Translations under genes and position numbers: made by a program
Notes under the pieces: model-generated
Databases searched by the model: none
What the model was told of the DNA's origin: nothing
Seen by the model: the letters and a program-made list of their open reading frames with translations, nothing else
Origin: Craterostigma plantagineum
Lineage: Eukaryota; Streptophyta; Magnoliopsida; Lamiales; Linderniaceae
Assembly (NCBI GenBank): GCA_027422505.1
Contig: JAPQWV010000628.1
Coordinates: 1 to 64,000 of the forward strand
DNA: 64,000 nt
Direction of reading: 5' to 3'
Shown here: positions 9,078 through 20,929 of the stretch, piece by piece
Layout: each line of letters starts with the position of its first letter
Position numbering within the stretch: position 1 is the stretch's first letter

Positions 9078-10562
9078 TGTCACGCCCCTCCCCAAGTGAC
9101 TTAGAATTTTTCTAAGTGTTCCGAGGTTCGTGCGTCCTAACTCCTCGCAAGTTAGTCAGCCCTTCCGTTGATCCGTTCACTCGAATCCTTTCCCACAGAA
9201 CTCGTGTGTTTTGTGCTAGCGTGTTTGTGTTGTTTACTTTAGCTTGAACGAACAAAGCAAACAAGATTTACGGGCAACGCCCAACCTTTTCTTTTCACCA
9301 CAAAAAGATACAAGGACTCACAAAGAACACACTACAGCACTTTCCGGATGCCTCAAATACAAGGCAACATAATCTACTTATAGACATAATCAAGCCAACA
9401 GTTGGATGAGTACAAATGGGCTGGAACCGCTCCGGGGAGGTTTCCTTGCGGACTATAACTGCCTAGCCGCGCAGGCAGTTTTCTTGCTTGCCAGCTCAGG
9501 GTAGTTTTCTTGTCAGGCCACCTGGAACTGCTCGCCAGCCCATGCCTAACTGCCCTGGTAACTTCTAACCAGGCCAAAACCGCTCTGAAACCGCCACAAC
9601 TGCTCACCGCGCCAAGCCGGCCGAGCCATGTTGGGACTTGGCCAAGAACATCACCCGCATGGATCCGGCGCTGCACCAAGCCAGCGCCAATGTCCGCACA
9701 CTATGGCCTATGCCGCGCGCGTTCGCCCGAGGGCCCGCGCGCGACGCACATCAGTGTCGCACATGTTCCGCCCCGATTCGCGCACGCCATGCCCCAATGT
9801 CGTGCGCGCCCTGCCCAAGTGTCGCGCTCCGTGCGCGGACACCAATTTGTGCCTGATTGCCACGCGCAATTCCCGTTCTGCGCGCGCGCTGTTGCCGAGT
9901 GCCGTGCGCGCCCCTCACGCGCACCGCTTACCTCGCTCACCAAGGTCGAGTCAGCGTGCGACGCGGGTCGTGCTCTTCGCAAGATCTGGCCAGACCCTGG
10001 CCAGACAGGGCATTCCACCAAGCAAATGCCCGGGCACCCCACCAAGCAGATGCCCACATGTGCGCGCCCGTTCGCCTCAAGCCGATGGCTAGGCGGGACA
10101 TTCCACCGCAAATGCCCCCATGTGCGCGCCGTTCGCCTTAAGCCGATGGCCAGGCGGGACATTCCACCAAGCAAATGCCCCCATGTGCGCGACTCACTCG
10201 CGCACGCATACCTCGCCCGCCGAGGTTGAGTCAGCGCGCCTCGCACGCGCTGCTCGGTCCTGCCCGCGCGCCGCATGCGATGCGGGCCTTGTGCTTCGCA
10301 AATCTCTAGCCGGACCCTGGCCAGACAGGGCATTCCACCAAGCAAATGCCCATATATGCGCGACCCACTCGCGCATTGTACACCTCGCCCACCGAGGTTG
10401 AGTCAGCGCGCCTTGCCGCGCGCGCCGCTCGATTCTGCCCGCACGCCGCATGCAACGCGGGCCGGGGCACTCCACCAAGCAAATGCCCCATACGCGTGGC
10501 TCGTGCGTTCTTAGCCCAAGACGACGCACGGACACGTCATGCCCCAAGTTAGGGGTGTAACA
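9078..10562 (-). repeat. TR-GAG 3' LTR (left copy)
   Basis: 1,485 bp, starting TGTCACGCC and ending GTGTAACA. The half at 9640-10550 is very GC-rich and built from imperfect repeats of GGCATTCCACCAAGCAAATG and GCGCGACTCACTCGCGCA words. Long overlapping open frames here on both strands come from the low stop-codon density of GC-rich DNA and are not genes. Confidence 0.75.
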
Positions 10563-10580
10563 AACTACCCCCACTCAAAG
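10563..10580 (-). promoter_or_regulatory. Polypurine tract of TR-GAG element
   Basis: On the minus strand GAGTGGGGGTAGTT directly precedes the 3' LTR start TGTTACACC, the expected place for the plus-strand primer of reverse transcription. Confidence 0.5.
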
Positions 10581-10599
10581 CGCTCGACGCCCTCGTCGA

Positions 10600-11625
10600 G
10601 GCCGTGGGGCGGACCTTCTCGCCAAGACAAAGGCCCGTGGTTGGAACTGCCGCCTCCAATTGCAACGAACTGACTCTTGAGGGTTCCGCCTCCTCATCGC
10701 TTGATTGCTCCGCAGCAACCATAGCAGCCAACTTCGTACGCTTTGGGCAGTTCCGTATTAGGTGATCACCATCACAGATGAAGCATCCCTTGTTGGTCCT
10801 ATCCATCGTCAGAGGCCTCTCTTTCGATTTAGCAACCACCACTTCCCTGGTTTTGGTGACGTCACCAGACCTGTCCTTCCCTCGGACACGTCTTCTTCTT
10901 CCAACGATCACGCCTTGCCTCAGGTTCCGTAATCGTCTGGAAGTCAACCAAGCATTCTGCCGCGCCCGTCGCAGCATTCACGTCCTGGACACCTTGCCGA
11001 CGCAGTTCCGCCTGCGCCCAGGGCTGTAGTCCCGACATGAAATTGAACAGCTTGTCTTCTTCGACATTTCCCGTATGTCCAACAAGAGCGAGTGAAACTC
11101 CGTCACGTACGCCCTTATGGTCCCTGTGTGCCTCAGTTTACGCAGGGACTCCCTCGCAATCCACGACGTGTTGCCAGGGAGGAACTGACCCTTCAGTTCC
11201 GCCTTCAAGGCCTCCCATGTACCGAGCTCCTCTCGGTTTGCCGCCGCATCGCCCGAGAGTTTTGCCCGCCACCAGAGTTTCGCATCTCCCTCAAGATACG
11301 AACTTGCGACCGTCACCTTTTCGGCGTCTGGAACCCGACCAGCCCGAAAGTAGGTTTCCATGTCCCAAAGGAAGTTTTCCAGCAACTTGGCGTCTCTCGT
11401 CCCTGAGAAACACCTAGGCTCCCTAGCCTTAGTCTGGTTCGTCCCTCCTGGGATGTTCGCAACGGCCCGCCTTAGAATCCGCAGTTTCTCACGCATCCTT
11501 TCCACTTGGGTGCTTGAGGCTTGCGATCCCTCTTCTAAAGCTAGCAACCTGTGGATTATCCCCTCCACAGTTTCGCCTGGTGGTGGCGAAATCAGATCGT
11601 ACACCGTGGCGAGTTTCCGTTCCAA
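10600..11625 (-). pseudogene. Ty3/gypsy-type gag with zinc knuckle (frameshifted)
   Basis: Starts MERKLATVYDLISPPPGETV at 11625. A predicted coiled region (about residues 25-55) leads into the retrotransposon gag domain (LENFLWDMETYFRAG, VTVASSYLEGDAKLWWRAKL, EFHSLLLDIREMS). The frame shifts near 11045 (the peptide QPWAQAELRRQGVQDV continues in another frame) and again near 10900. It then resumes with the zinc knuckle CFICDGDHLIRNCPKR (CX2CX3HX4C) and an acidic tail ending near 10600. Gag would coat RNA and form particles; a partner element must supply pol. The full-length ancestor was about 340 residues. Broken here. Confidence 0.75.
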
Positions 11626-11696
11626 CTCAGAAACGATTACGCAGCGTCGTGTATTGATTTTCCGACATCCAGGCTGAGATCAAAGCAAACCCAGCG

Positions 11697-11708
11697 CTCT
11701 GATACCAA
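11697..11708 (-). promoter_or_regulatory. Primer-binding site (initiator tRNA-Met) of TR-GAG element
   Basis: Minus-strand TGGTATCAGAGC one base inside the 5' LTR. It is complementary to the 3' end of plant initiator tRNA-Met and sets the element's orientation. Confidence 0.8.
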
Positions 11709-11709
11709 A

Positions 11710-13224
11710 TGTCACGCCCCTCCAAGTGACTTAGAATTTTTCTAAGTGTTTCGAGGTTCGTGCGGCCTAACTCCTCGCAAGTTAGTCAGTCCTTCCGTTG
11801 ATCCGTTCACTCGAATCCTTTCCCACAGAACTCGTGTGTTTTGTGCTAGCGTGTTTGTATTGTTTACTTTAGCTTGAAGGAACAAAGCAAACAAGATTTA
11901 CGGGCAACGCCCAACCTTTTCTTTTCACCACAAAAAGATACAAGGACTCACAAAGAACACACTACAGCACTTTCCGGATGCCTCAAATACAACAACATAA
12001 TCTACTTATAGACATAATCAAGCCAACAGTTGGATGAGTACAAATGGGCTGGAACCGCTCTGGGGAGGTTTCCTTGCGGACTGTAACTGCCTAGCCGCGC
12101 AGGCAGTTTTCTTGCTTGCCAGCTCAGGGTAGTTTTCTTGCCAGGCCACCTGGAACTGCTCGCCAGCCCAGGCCTAACTGCCCTGGTAACTTCTCACCAG
12201 GCCAAAACCGCTCTGAAACCGCCACAACTGCTCACCGCGCCAAGCCGGTCGAGCCTTGTTGGGACTTGGCCAAGAACATCGCCCGCATGGATCCGGCGCT
12301 GCACAAAGCCAACGCCAATGTCCGCACACTATGGCCTATGCCGCGCGCGTTCCGCCCGAGGGCCGCGCGCGACACACATCAGTGTCGCACATGTTCCGCC
12401 CTTATTCGCGCACGCCATGCCCCAATGTCGTGCGCGCCCTGCCCAAGTGTCGCGCTCCGTGCGCGGACACCAACTTGTGCCTGATTGTGACGCGCAGTTC
12501 CCGTTCTGCGCGCGCGCTGTTGCCGAGTGCCGTGCGCGCCCCTCACGCGCACCGCTTACCTCGCTCACCGAGGTCGAGTCAGCGCGCCTTTCCGCGCACG
12601 CTGCCCGGTCTTGCCCGCGCCGCATGCGACGCGGGCCGTGCTCTTCGCAAGATCTGGCCAGACCCTGGCCAGACAGGGCATTCCACCAAGCAAATCCCCG
12701 GGCACCCCACCAAGCAGATGCCCACATGTGCGCGCCCGTTCGCCTCAAGCCGATGGCTAGGCGGGACATTCCACCGCAAATGCCCCCATGTGCGCGCCCG
12801 TTCGCCTTAAGCCGATGGCCAGGCGGGACATTCCACCAAGCAAATGCCCCCATGTGCGCGACTCACTCGCGCACGCATACCTTGCCCGCCGAGTCAGCGC
12901 AGCTCACACGCGTTGCTCGGTCCTGCCCGCTCGCCGCATGCGATGCGGGCCTTGTGCTTCGCAAAGCTCTGGCCGGACCCTGGCCAGACAGGGCATTCCA
13001 CCAAGCAAATGCCCATATATGCGCGACCCACTCGCGCACTGTACACCTCGCCCACCGAGGTTGAGTCAGCGCGCCTTGCCGCGTGCGCCGCTCGATTCTG
13101 CCGCACGGCGCATGCAACGCGGGCCGGGGCACTCCACCAAGCAAATGCCCCATATGCGTGGCCCGTGCGTTCTTAGCCCAAGACGACGCACGGCCACGTC
13201 ATGCCCCAAGTTAGGGGTGTAACA
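11710..13224 (-). repeat. TR-GAG 5' LTR (right copy)
   Basis: 1,515 bp, same ends as the left copy. By eye it differs by scattered substitutions and small indels (for example extra bases around 12590-12620), so insertion was not very recent. Carries the same GC-rich repeated half. Confidence 0.75.
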
Positions 13225-13252
13225 AACCCACTTGGGTATAATGCAATTATGC

Positions 13253-15785
13253 TTAAAATTTGACAGGTGCCAGGTTTATAGGATGAAACCCTATTTTTTT
13301 ATTACAGGATCGCATTATCATCAGAAGTGCATTGATGCTAGAAGTTAAGCCATTCTCCGGCCGGGAAAAGCAATCCAAGCCATGCCCATAGCAAGCAAAC
13401 ATGGCTCGAGCGTAGTTAATGGCGGGCTTCAAAAGCTCCTTCGTCGGCCCACGGAGGGCAAAACTGCCGTTATTCATTTCGATCCATTCCTCGTTTAAGC
13501 TCATCCAACATCCCTCGGCAAACTCGGCGAACTTACTTTAGTTTCTTGCATCGATGCGCCTTCTTCTTCCATGTAGCAATCCACCGACGTAGGATAAAGC
13601 CCCGACCCACGCTCGCGCTGTAAGCAGAAAAAATGGTCAGATATGGTGCAGCGACCTCACCTTTTTCTTACGAGTTCATGTGATATTTATATAAGGGTTA
13701 ATTTTTTTTATTTTTGCCATGTCGTTGAGGGGTTGCAGTAATTACAGGGACAACGAATCCATGGTGTTGTATTATAGGGACAATAACTTTCAAAATTGAG
13801 CAATTTATGGGCAAAACCTAGGTTCCAGCGCATACAATTTCATAAATTGCATATTTTTAATGTTATTATCCGTATAATATCACCACCTAAATTTATGCTC
13901 TCATACTGCTGCCACCCCTAAATAACAAGACTGAAAATAATGAAGAAATTCGCTACTTACTTCATAGCTTGATATATCGTTCAAGTACCGACAGTACAAA
14001 GCGGCGTTCTCCACGTATGTGGGCTTACTCTGGAGACAGTCGAAGGCGGCCTTGGAAGAAGATTCTGCGTGGATGTTATAAACGGCGAGCATTTGGTGGA
14101 CCCCACTCGTGATTCCCATGGAATCGACGTGGTCTCGAAAACAAGGCCTTTCGTCGTTTCCCTTGTACCACTTCACCTTCTTGTAATAAGCTACCGCCAT
14201 TTGTCTGAACTGAAAAGAATAATGAAGATAGAAACAGAAACATTAAACCATAGAATACGTTGATTCTTTACAAATGCATGCACAGTGGGCTTATTACCGT
14301 TTCTTTGATGTAAGAATCCATGTACGATCTTCCTTGTTCAGACGTCTCTTGTTTGTATTCGCCTAATGTCTGCAAAAGCGCGTCGTAGACGATCTTCATG
14401 TAGTTTGGGAGCTTGTCGACGTCTTTAGCACCCAATCTGTCAGAAAACACACTACGAATTCATCAGCCCATTTTAAAAAAAACATATTAAATCTGGGCAA
14501 TAATATGAATACATTATTACCTTTGCATGATATCGGTTAGGGTTTGTACTTCTTCAAGAGTAGCGTAGTTGTCGTACGTATCGTTAAAGAGCGTCCCAAT
14601 AACAACTGCCTTGGCAGCGGCTATTCGAGAAAGAGAGCGCTTTGGTTCGTAACTCAGCGCAGAAGCCCAGAAACAGCTCGGCACAACACTATCCCTCGCG
14701 TATGGGAGTTTTGACGCAAGGTCGAAGCCATGCCACCACCTTCATAGGTTATAGTTATACAATTATTACCACTATATATGTGTCTGCGTAAGAGATTGTA
14801 TGACTTTTTACCCCTTACTTTTGGAGTTCATGGATCTCTTTCTTGTACAGTCTCTGCATGACATGGAAGTCAAGCTTGGCTAACATTAGGAGTGTATCGT
14901 CCTTTGAATTCTTCTTTTCGTAGATTGAGATGTAATAACAAGCTTCGATTTTAGGGAGAGCCCAGTGAAGAGGTGTGTAAGGGCTCTAACCACTTTGTCC
15001 TTGAGATATGACGACGATTCCTCTAAATAGGGTTTCGCTTCGTTTAGGTGATGAGTGGCAAAGTCCTGAGCTCTGTAAATCGATTTCTTGGTGAAACCGA
15101 AGAAAACTCGCTTCGTACAAGTTCAGCAAGCCCTCGACATCGTAAATAAGGATTTCCTTGAATTTGTTGTTTTCATCTTTGTACTTATCGAAGACACCTG
15201 CCAATATGTGTAACCATGAAAATTATTCCAATAGATCAGAGTCGAATGATATTAGGGTTTTTGAAGAAAACATACTGCTAGGAACATTGTAGCCATGCTG
15301 TCTTAACATGCGAAAGTAAAGGGCGGTGGTGAAGAGCTCGTCGCAGCTGTCTTCATCGTGACCTGAGATTTGTTCGATTTGATCTTCGATCTCTTGCTCG
15401 AAGTGATAAGCTATGTCCAATCTCTCCAATGTGTCTATCAATACCAATTTATCTCTAATCGTACGATGTTTTAATTCTTCGTCTTTCAACTCTCTTCTCA
15501 CACTTTCTTTCAGTAACTCGATAATTCCCACGTAGTCTTCTTCTTTAACCTGCGTAAAGAACATAAAATTAACATTCGAAAGCCAACCAAAAAAGGACAA
15601 ACTTTATGGAACGAAGAAAAACATACCTTGTCATAATTATCATTGTTAGATTCGAAGATATCTTCAGCCCAATGACTTCGACCAAAACTCAGAGTTACTC
15701 GTCTTGGTATATCTGCGCCGCCGGCCGTTGATCTTTCAGTAACGGCCATATTTGTACTGACCGAAGGCGGTGAAGAGATGCGCAT
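13253..15785 (-). pseudogene. Terpene synthase, sesquiterpene (TPS-a) type, frameshifted
   Basis: Seven exons with canonical plant TPS sizes and GT-AG borders: 15627-15785, 15276-15549, 14819-15197, 14521-14739, 14298-14436, 13961-14209, 13253-13617. Product order: RR...W motif (RRVTLSFGRSHW, one residue longer than the usual RRx8W), N-terminal alpha-barrel (LVLIDTLERLDIAYHFEQEI), then the metal-binding loop reading NDTYD instead of DDTYD, and the second metal motif NDISSYE|RE built across the exon 6/7 junction. The C-terminus KELLKPAINYARAM, SRPENGLTSSINALL is standard but runs on about 20 residues past the usual stop. Exon 3 has at least two frameshifts (about 15095 and 14970) and exon 7 one (about 13540). 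No plastid transit peptide, which suggests a cytosolic farnesyl-diphosphate enzyme. Inactive as read. Confidence 0.85.
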
Positions 15786-16350
15786 AATTATCGATGGTTG
15801 CGAGTAAGACTTGGACACGTTATTAATAATAATGACTGTAGTTCACTACTGAAGTACGGCAGTTTGAGAGTTTCTTGGAAATTAGCTGATGAGCAGCAGT
15901 GTTTGAAGAAAAAGCCGCCGCCATTGATGTATTTTTTTCGTATGTATTTTGTATTCCTATTGGGAATTGTGAGAAGTATTGAAGTTTGGCAACTGTTTCT
16001 GGTCTGTATACAAATTGTAACGATTAATTGCGTAATAAATATTCCACACATTGTGATGTGATCTCTAGACAGGCCGTACCTCAAGAAGTCGAAACTCGAA
16101 TTTGGGGACGAACCCTTATTAAATATTTTTTTCCAAATGATATACGAAATATAGCATAAATTTATATCATAAGTGTAATTTAAATAACGAATATAAAGAA
16201 ATACTCCATCTATTTTGAAATCAAGTCGTAATAGACTTGATAAACGTATTTCTTACTTTTATATTTGTTATATTTAAGTCGTCTGCATGATAAGTGAAAA
16301 GCCGTTTTGATTATTTTTTGTGCTATAATATGGTTTCACAACAAAATCAA
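15786..16350. other. 5' flank of terpene synthase pseudogene
   Basis: AT-rich upstream DNA with no second gene. It would contain the TPS promoter; I see no confident core elements. Confidence 0.35.
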
Positions 16351-18115
16351 ACGTTTTACGGCAGTTTTGCGACAATTTTTTATTTCTCACGGGGTAAATG
16401 ACGTCCGATGGACGTGAAATTTTGACCATAGATAGAGGACTTGTTAATCTTGATTCTTTCCAAAAGGATTTTCAATCCGTGGTTTAGATTGAGAGATATG
16501 AATTTTTAAATGTGCTGCTGTTTTGCAGGAAATTCGTCACGGCCGTGAATGATTTGTACGAGGCCGTGAAGCGCACCAGAGAGCCATTTTCTTGCCCGAT
16601 TGTGTCACGGTCGTGAACATTGATCAACCAGGTCACGAAGGGTGCTTTATGGCCATGAAAGGAGGTGCTAGATTCCGTGAAGGCGGGCAGAAATCCATGT
16701 TCTAACCCCGAACGCTTCACTGCCGTGAAGAATAGTACACGAAGCCGTGAACACAGGCAGAGACGTTATTTTCTTCAGGCTTTATATTGTCACGACCGTA
16801 AGGATGTATACACGAGGCCGTGAACGTCCATGTGGACATGTTAAAAGTCAAGCACATATAAGAAAACGATCCTTAACTTATCTTATATTCTTGGAGACGA
16901 AACTAGGGACAAGAAATCCGACTTTGGAGGCGAGAAATCTGATTTTTGGGCTGCAATTATAGCTTTGGAGGCTAGAGATCTTTCAAATGGATTTTGGCAA
17001 CTCCTTGGAACTCACGTTGAAGAAAATGCACAAGTTATGGAAAGGAAAACTCTATATAGAGAGCAACGTGAAGAGAAGAAAAAGGAGGAGGAATGGGAGG
17101 GAAGAAAGGTACGTGAGAGAGACACAATTCAAGCTCATGTACATATTACATGTTGCCTTTCAAAACTCAAGAAACCTACTCAGTCGCTCACCACGTGTTC
17201 GATCAAAGTCCTCAGCGAAGAACGGGATTAAATTCGAAGTCGAATTCAAGGAAGTATTTATGATGTATTCGATGTTAATTACGTGTTTTGTTGTGAGGAT
17301 AATGAGTAGCTAAATCTATTATATTTGAGATGAGATGAACCCTAGCGCGATCAATCGTATATTTACGTGTAATTGATGTTTTGCTATTGTTACGACTCGT
17401 TTATGGCACATATGATTTTGATTATGTCTAAGTGATTGAAATTATCTAGTTAGCTTGGTCATGTCTACGTGTTTAAGTTAACATAGTCCGGGAAATTGTA
17501 CGCTACGCTCGAGAGAGGGGCGAACGATTAAACCACTCGTAAACGAGCGGAATAAACCAATCACTAGAAATAGGTTGGACTATCCCGCCGGATTAGAGTC
17601 AAATTTAATAGCGGGATTCAACGTGTTTTAATGCAATCTTCGGTTAAGTAGTTAGGGAAGCTTGCCCGGCTATTTAATTCGTTGGTTAGTTGTTTGCGAT
17701 CATTATATGGTAAGGCGCAATTTCGTCAGCTATATAACTCGTATGCATGTAGTAGGAATCTCCACGGTCTAATGATAACTTCATTGGCGTACATTTGATA
17801 TTTGTCTTGGTCGAGCTAGGGGGATTCGAAGTCTCAAATACGTTTGTGCCATAAAGGTTTCCTCCCCGTACTATTATATTAAGTTGTATTTTCTAATTAT
17901 CGTTATTTACTGTTTCAACAATCGAATATCCGTGTTAGTATATTTAAGCGAAAGGTTTCTAAAGTACATAGTTGTCTTGGGATTCGATACTCGAATATTT
18001 GCTACGTCTATGCTATTTCGATAGGTACACTTACCTGTTGAGCGTAGGATAGTTTGTTAGTATTCGTTTTTATTTTATACTCGATCCGCTCGATCAAGCC
18101 TTTTGTTTTTGTTTT
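16350..18115. repeat. LTR-retrotransposon debris with CACGGCCGTGA module
   Basis: 16360-16510 is clearly homologous to part of the copia LTRs at 23475-23615 and 33290-33430 (shared words GGGGTAAAtGAtGTCCGAT, CAATCTTGATTCT, GAGATATGAATTTTT). Next, 16530-16830 has about eight imperfect copies of the palindrome TTCACGGCCGTGAA. The part from 17340 to 18115 has the look of an LTR 3' end (GGGATTCGATACTCG...CTTACCTG). No coding domain survives. Either one large LTR remnant or two adjacent ones. Confidence 0.5.
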
Positions 18116-19158
18116 TTAATACAAGTCGTTTTACTTTTTTTTCATGAAAAATAGCTTGAAACTTTTACAACTTTACCCCTTAATAAAAATAATTAGACTA
18201 ATAGGATAAAATGGTTAATTAAGTGTATAATAGAGATTTTGTTTTATTTCTTCATATGTATGCAATTACCACGATTTATATTTCATAACAGAAAGAGTAA
18301 GTTTTATAATTGAATGTTCAATAAATACTTATATAAACACTATTTTTTTTGAGAAATTTTGGTTTGGATTGGGTAAATAGGAAGATATTCACGTCTAGTT
18401 TTTAAAAAAAAGATAAAAGTAATATTTGTTATTTGAGTAAAATTTTGATAAAAGGTAAAGTTTGTGCTCGTTTTTTATAACATTAAGGCGCATGTATAAC
18501 TAACAATCTTTTGCGCAATTTCTATTTTATTAATTAAATGATATTATAAACCAACTTACTATAATATATAACATAAATACATGTGTATACAAAATATCGG
18601 CCCCCTTCTAAAGCTGGGCCAGAGGCGACCGCCTCGTTGTCTTCATAGAAGATACATGCTCGCTCACAGAACAAACGTGTGGCTCATCGTATCACGTCAC
18701 ACGTTTATATGATACCTATATCGTTCCTATATGCCATCTAAATGTGTTATATGATGTACCATTTCTCACTATATTATGTACCATAATACATTTCTATATG
18801 GTACCTAAATGTGTTATGATACCTTGCGGCGGACGGGTACCAATGTGCAAAAAAATTATTCTAATAGGTACCTACATATAAAAAACTCTGACAGGGTACT
18901 GACTTTTAACTTTTTATATAATTGGGTAGTTTTCCGTAAATTTCCAATTAAATTTTTTAAGAACTAAAAAAGCTTGAGGCTATCCTAAGGTAACATTTAA
19001 CCATTCAACCTAAAGAAGCAAAAAACAAATACAATCAACCATTAAGAAAATTTTTCAAGTTTGAACAAAAAGAACTAAAGAACACATGACAAGTCAATCT
19101 AACTCCATAAAAATGACTATAAAGAATACAATGCGATTTTATGTATATATATATATAT
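18116..19158. other. AT-rich spacer
   Basis: No gene seen. 18720-18840 repeats the words ATGGTACC/GGTACCTA and AATGTGTTATGATACC a few times, perhaps a decayed tandem repeat. Confidence 0.35.
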
Positions 19159-19540
19159 ATATAGAGGAATGACATAGTGCTCACCTTGTGTGAGCACCTT
19201 ATATGGGCACCTGTTGTGTGACCTTGATATATTCCACGTGAACATGCCACATCAACGTTAGATGATACATAACAAAGTAACACATTCTAGGGTGATTAAT
19301 CAACATACAGACGATGATATGACATGTTACGATTAGGTGGCAAACCATTATGTGTTATTGATTGTGGCCAAACATGCCACATCATTGTCGATATGTCGAT
19401 TAATGACCCGTATAATGTGTTACTATATATATGAATCATTCTAACGTTGATGTGGCAGTCGGCGTGGCACAATAATGCCACATCGACAGGTGCCATGTAG
19501 GTTGAACACATAAGGATGAGCACCATAAAATTCCTCTATA
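19159..19540. mobile_element. MITE 1 (GAGGAATGACATAGTGCTCACC family)
   Basis: About 380 bp with inverted ends AGAGGAATGACATAGTGCTCA and the complement AGAGGAATTTTATGGTGCTCA, inserted in a (TA)n tract with TA on each side. Internally it repeats CACGTGAACATGCCACATCA words. Non-coding. Confidence 0.6.
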
Positions 19541-19558
19541 TTTAAAAATTTTTTATTA

Positions 19559-19809
19559 TTATAGAGGAATGACATAGTGCCACCTGTTTTGAGCACCTTT
19601 TTATGTGCACCGCGCAATTGTTGTGTGACTTGATTATCTTCCACGTGAACATGCCAACATCAGATCATAGGTCGATCTATGACGCCTAAAATGTGTGACA
19701 TGCACATTACATTTGAGTTGAAGTGGGCAGATTGTACGGAAACGGTTGCCAAATCAAGCAGGTGCCCATATAACGGTTTCACATAAGGTGAGACCAGTCA
19801 TTTCCTCTA
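19559..19809. mobile_element. MITE 2, second copy of the same family
   Basis: Begins ATAGAGGAATGACATAGTGCCACC and ends at CATTTCCTCTA, 20 bp after MITE 1. It shares the CTTCCACGTGAACATGCCA interior with MITE 1 but is about 130 bp shorter, so it carries a deletion. Confidence 0.55.
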
Positions 19810-20929
19810 ATATGGGCAACCATATCATTCCTATATATATATATAGATATATATAAAATATAATATGAATCTGCAAGGAAGGTAACACCGCAGTCCCAAC
19901 AATAATGTCAACTATGAAAAAGGATAGGATTGCATGTGGTTGGAACTCATAAGGATAGACCCTACGATATTCAATCAACCATGGACCACAATATTATGTA
20001 TGAAAAAAGTTTTTTTTATAGATAAATATTAAACGCGCTTTCTTAATTGACTTGTTTGCACAAGTTTTGTATGTGCAGATTTGATACAATGAATGTACGG
20101 TTATGAATCGTAATTTAAACATTCAGATTAATAACAATTTGGTGATGAAAAAAAATAGAATTAGGGAGAAATCGGAAAAAAATAAATAAGAAAATATAAT
20201 GCTGCTCATTCGTTGGCACCCACGGGGGGTGCATGTGGCTAGTTTTATTTTAATCCTCGGACCTAATTAATATTTCGGTTTCATCCGAATTTGATCATAA
20301 ATATTTCTTAGGAATTTTATTCCTAATATTTCTTCGCTAATTGTCTTAATTTTCTGTCGTAATCCCGCGTTTAAATTTTGTCGGTATTACATCTGGTATC
20401 CTGCAGTTCGGTCTTCAATTTCCAGTTGGGTAAGAGGGGGACGAGTAGGTTACAATTTCCTCCATCCACTTGTATCAATGATAGTATGATCATGAAGTGA
20501 TGTTTGGGTACGTGGTTTCCTTATGAACAAGGATTCTCATTTCTTTTTAAATACTAATCAACCACACATTTTATTATACCCATTAATTTGTTTTATATAA
20601 ACCCTTCTAAATATAAACCTGTCAACCAACGAGCACCCATTAAAGCACATACACGAACAAAAATAATAAATAAATGGTATTACTTAACTAAGAGAGGAAA
20701 AACACGTTGATACCTCATCACTCCTTTGCAACCTTATATGAAAACAATCGTTTGTAACCGTAGGTAGAAAACGAAGTAGAAAAAAAGGAAAAAAAAAAGA
20801 AAAGAAAAAAAGGAAGAAAGAATAGAAGAGTAGAACGAGGAGGCAAAGAAGAAACGAAGAAGGATAAACAAAGGACCAGATTTTCGGCTAATTCGACTTC
20901 ACAACAATTATCTAGCTTAGCTAGGAGGA
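19810..20929. other. Spacer with purine-rich tract
   Basis: No coding signal. 20765-20880 is a 115-bp almost pure A/G strand (GAAAAAGGAAG type). The region probably contains retroelement leader debris. Confidence 0.35.

Larger units (their letters stand above)
9078..13224 (-). mobile_element. TR-GAG element: LTR retrotransposon coding only for gag
   Basis: Two direct repeats (9078-10562 and 11710-13224, TGTCACGCCCCTCC...GGGGTGTAACA) flank 1,147 bp of internal DNA. The element reads on the minus strand: 5' LTR on the right, primer site complementary to initiator tRNA-Met right next to it, a Ty3/gypsy-type gag, then a purine-rich tract before the 3' LTR. There is no protease, RT or integrase, matching the TR-GAG class of non-autonomous elements. 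It sits 117 bp after the GDSL stop codon and 28 bp from the terpene synthase stop. The 5 bp flanks (CCTAT and AACCC) do not match, so the copy may be recombined or eroded at an edge. Confidence 0.75.

Noticed and set aside
9510..10574. Overlapping long open frames of up to 239 codons on both strands in the left TR-GAG LTR
   Set aside because: They come from low stop-codon density in GC-rich repeated LTR DNA, occur in all frames, and have no domain.
12138..13222. 308-codon plus-strand frame and its overlaps in the right TR-GAG LTR
   Set aside because: Same GC-rich LTR artefact, and frames differ from the left copy by indels.
18600..18720. GC-richer stretch considered as a tRNA gene
   Set aside because: No A/B box pair or cloverleaf that I could fold.
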